A stretch of DNA of 34,955 bases from the NCBI GenBank assembly GCA_964505935.1, contig CAZDKX010000012.1, positions 1 to 34,955 of the forward strand, in the 5' to 3' direction. The number at the start of each line of letters is the position of its first letter. The stretch's first letter is position 1. A program made the position numbers and the translations under genes. The notes below the pieces were generated by a model. The model was not told the origin of the DNA. It saw only the letters and a list, made by a program, of their open reading frames with translations, and searched no databases. Positions 34,616 to 34,955 of this stretch are shown here, piece by piece. Source of the stretch: JADGQM01 sp964505935 (lineage in GTDB: Bacteria > Desulfobacterota > Syntrophobacteria > Syntrophobacterales > Syntrophobacteraceae).

Positions 34616-34955
34616 ATGGCCGATACGCACAAGATTGTGGAAACGGTGCCGAACTTCAGCGAGGGACGAGACCTCGAGAAGGTTGACAAGATCGTTGCCG
34701 CCTTCCGGGGCAGAGGCGGTGTCAAGCTCCTCGACTATCAGAAGGATGAAAACCACAACCGCTCCGTGGTGACCGCCGTCGGGGAGCCCGACGCGATTAG
34801 GGAAGCGGTGGTGGCAGCCATTGGCGTGGCCGTCGACGTCATCGACATGACCCGCCACCAGGGACAGCATCCCCGCATGGGGGCGGTCGACGTCGTCCCC
34901 TTCATTCCCATCCGCAACATGACCATGCACGAAGCGGTGGCGATGTCTCAGGCGG
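34616..34955 (+). CDS. Glutamate formimidoyltransferase, 5' part (runs off the window)
   Basis: 113 codons are visible. The start ATG 34616 has GAGG nine bases upstream. Sequence: ETVPNFSEGRD near the start, DYQKDENHNRSVVTAVGEP, then DMTRHQGQHPRMGAVDVVPFIP. These are signature segments of the formimidoyltransferase N-terminal domain (the VPNFSEGR, DxxHNRSVxT and HPRxGAxDVxPFxP motifs), which binds tetrahydrofolate and formiminoglutamate (EC 2.1.2.5). It transfers the formimino group of histidine to tetrahydrofolate, giving 5-formiminotetrahydrofolate. Whether the protein is the single-domain form or a fusion with a cyclodeaminase (FtcD) cannot be seen. It sits 215 bases after hutU. Confidence 0.95.
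   Translation, partial: MADTHKIVETVPNFSEGRDLEKVDKIVAAFRGRGGVKLLDYQKDENHNRSVVTAVGEPDAIREAVVAAIGVAVDVIDMTRHQGQHPRMGAVDVVPFIPIRNMTMHEAVAMSQA

Overview
The window looks like chromosomal DNA of a GC-rich anaerobic bacterium, most plausibly of the Desulfobacterota/deltaproteobacterial type. This is an inference. It rests on the mix of very large extracellular Ig-like and RHS proteins, a short anaerobe-type ThiC, a long-form urocanate hydratase beside a glutamate formimidoyltransferase (the formiminoglutamate route of histidine breakdown), and intergenic repeats of kinds I associate with such genomes. There are no rRNA or tRNA genes, no CRISPR array and no insertion sequence that I can see.

Bases 1-9134 hold the 3' part of a giant RHS/YD-repeat protein that begins before the window. 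It has Ig-like modules, a probable LVIVD-type propeller, a DUF6531-like junction, a long YD-repeat shell and an unrecognised C-terminal tip of about 287 residues. One in-frame TAA at 7815-7817 cuts the frame in two, just before the end of the shell. Past a 135-base gap holding a perfect 16-bp inverted repeat lies one uninterrupted gene of about 17 kb (9270-26210; 5646 aa). It is a Sec-secreted multidomain protein: a unique N-terminal region, about a dozen carboxypeptidase-regulatory-like modules, Big_7-like and IPT/TIG-like modules, and 19 tandem Big_5 modules. Near its end these modules amplify as a 663-bp two-domain unit. The RHS protein and the giant protein share module types and may act together at the cell surface.

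Bases 26211-27650 are a patchwork. A truncated copy of a TPP riboswitch (26296-26375) is followed by a 63-aa nucleotidyltransferase-like remnant, a DUF4258-like putative toxin and a small acidic putative antitoxin. Then comes a complete TPP riboswitch with an intrinsic terminator, leading into thiC (27651-28919). The two riboswitch copies share 50 identical bases and bracket the toxin-antitoxin genes as direct repeats.

Bases 28920-34955 carry ordinary genes. They are a membrane-anchored coiled-coil protein, a convergent MmgE/PrpD family gene on the minus strand, a Phd/YefM-ParE toxin-antitoxin pair with a palindromic operator, the long-form urocanate hydratase hutU, and the 5' end of a glutamate formimidoyltransferase gene that runs off the window. 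The last two belong to histidine catabolism.
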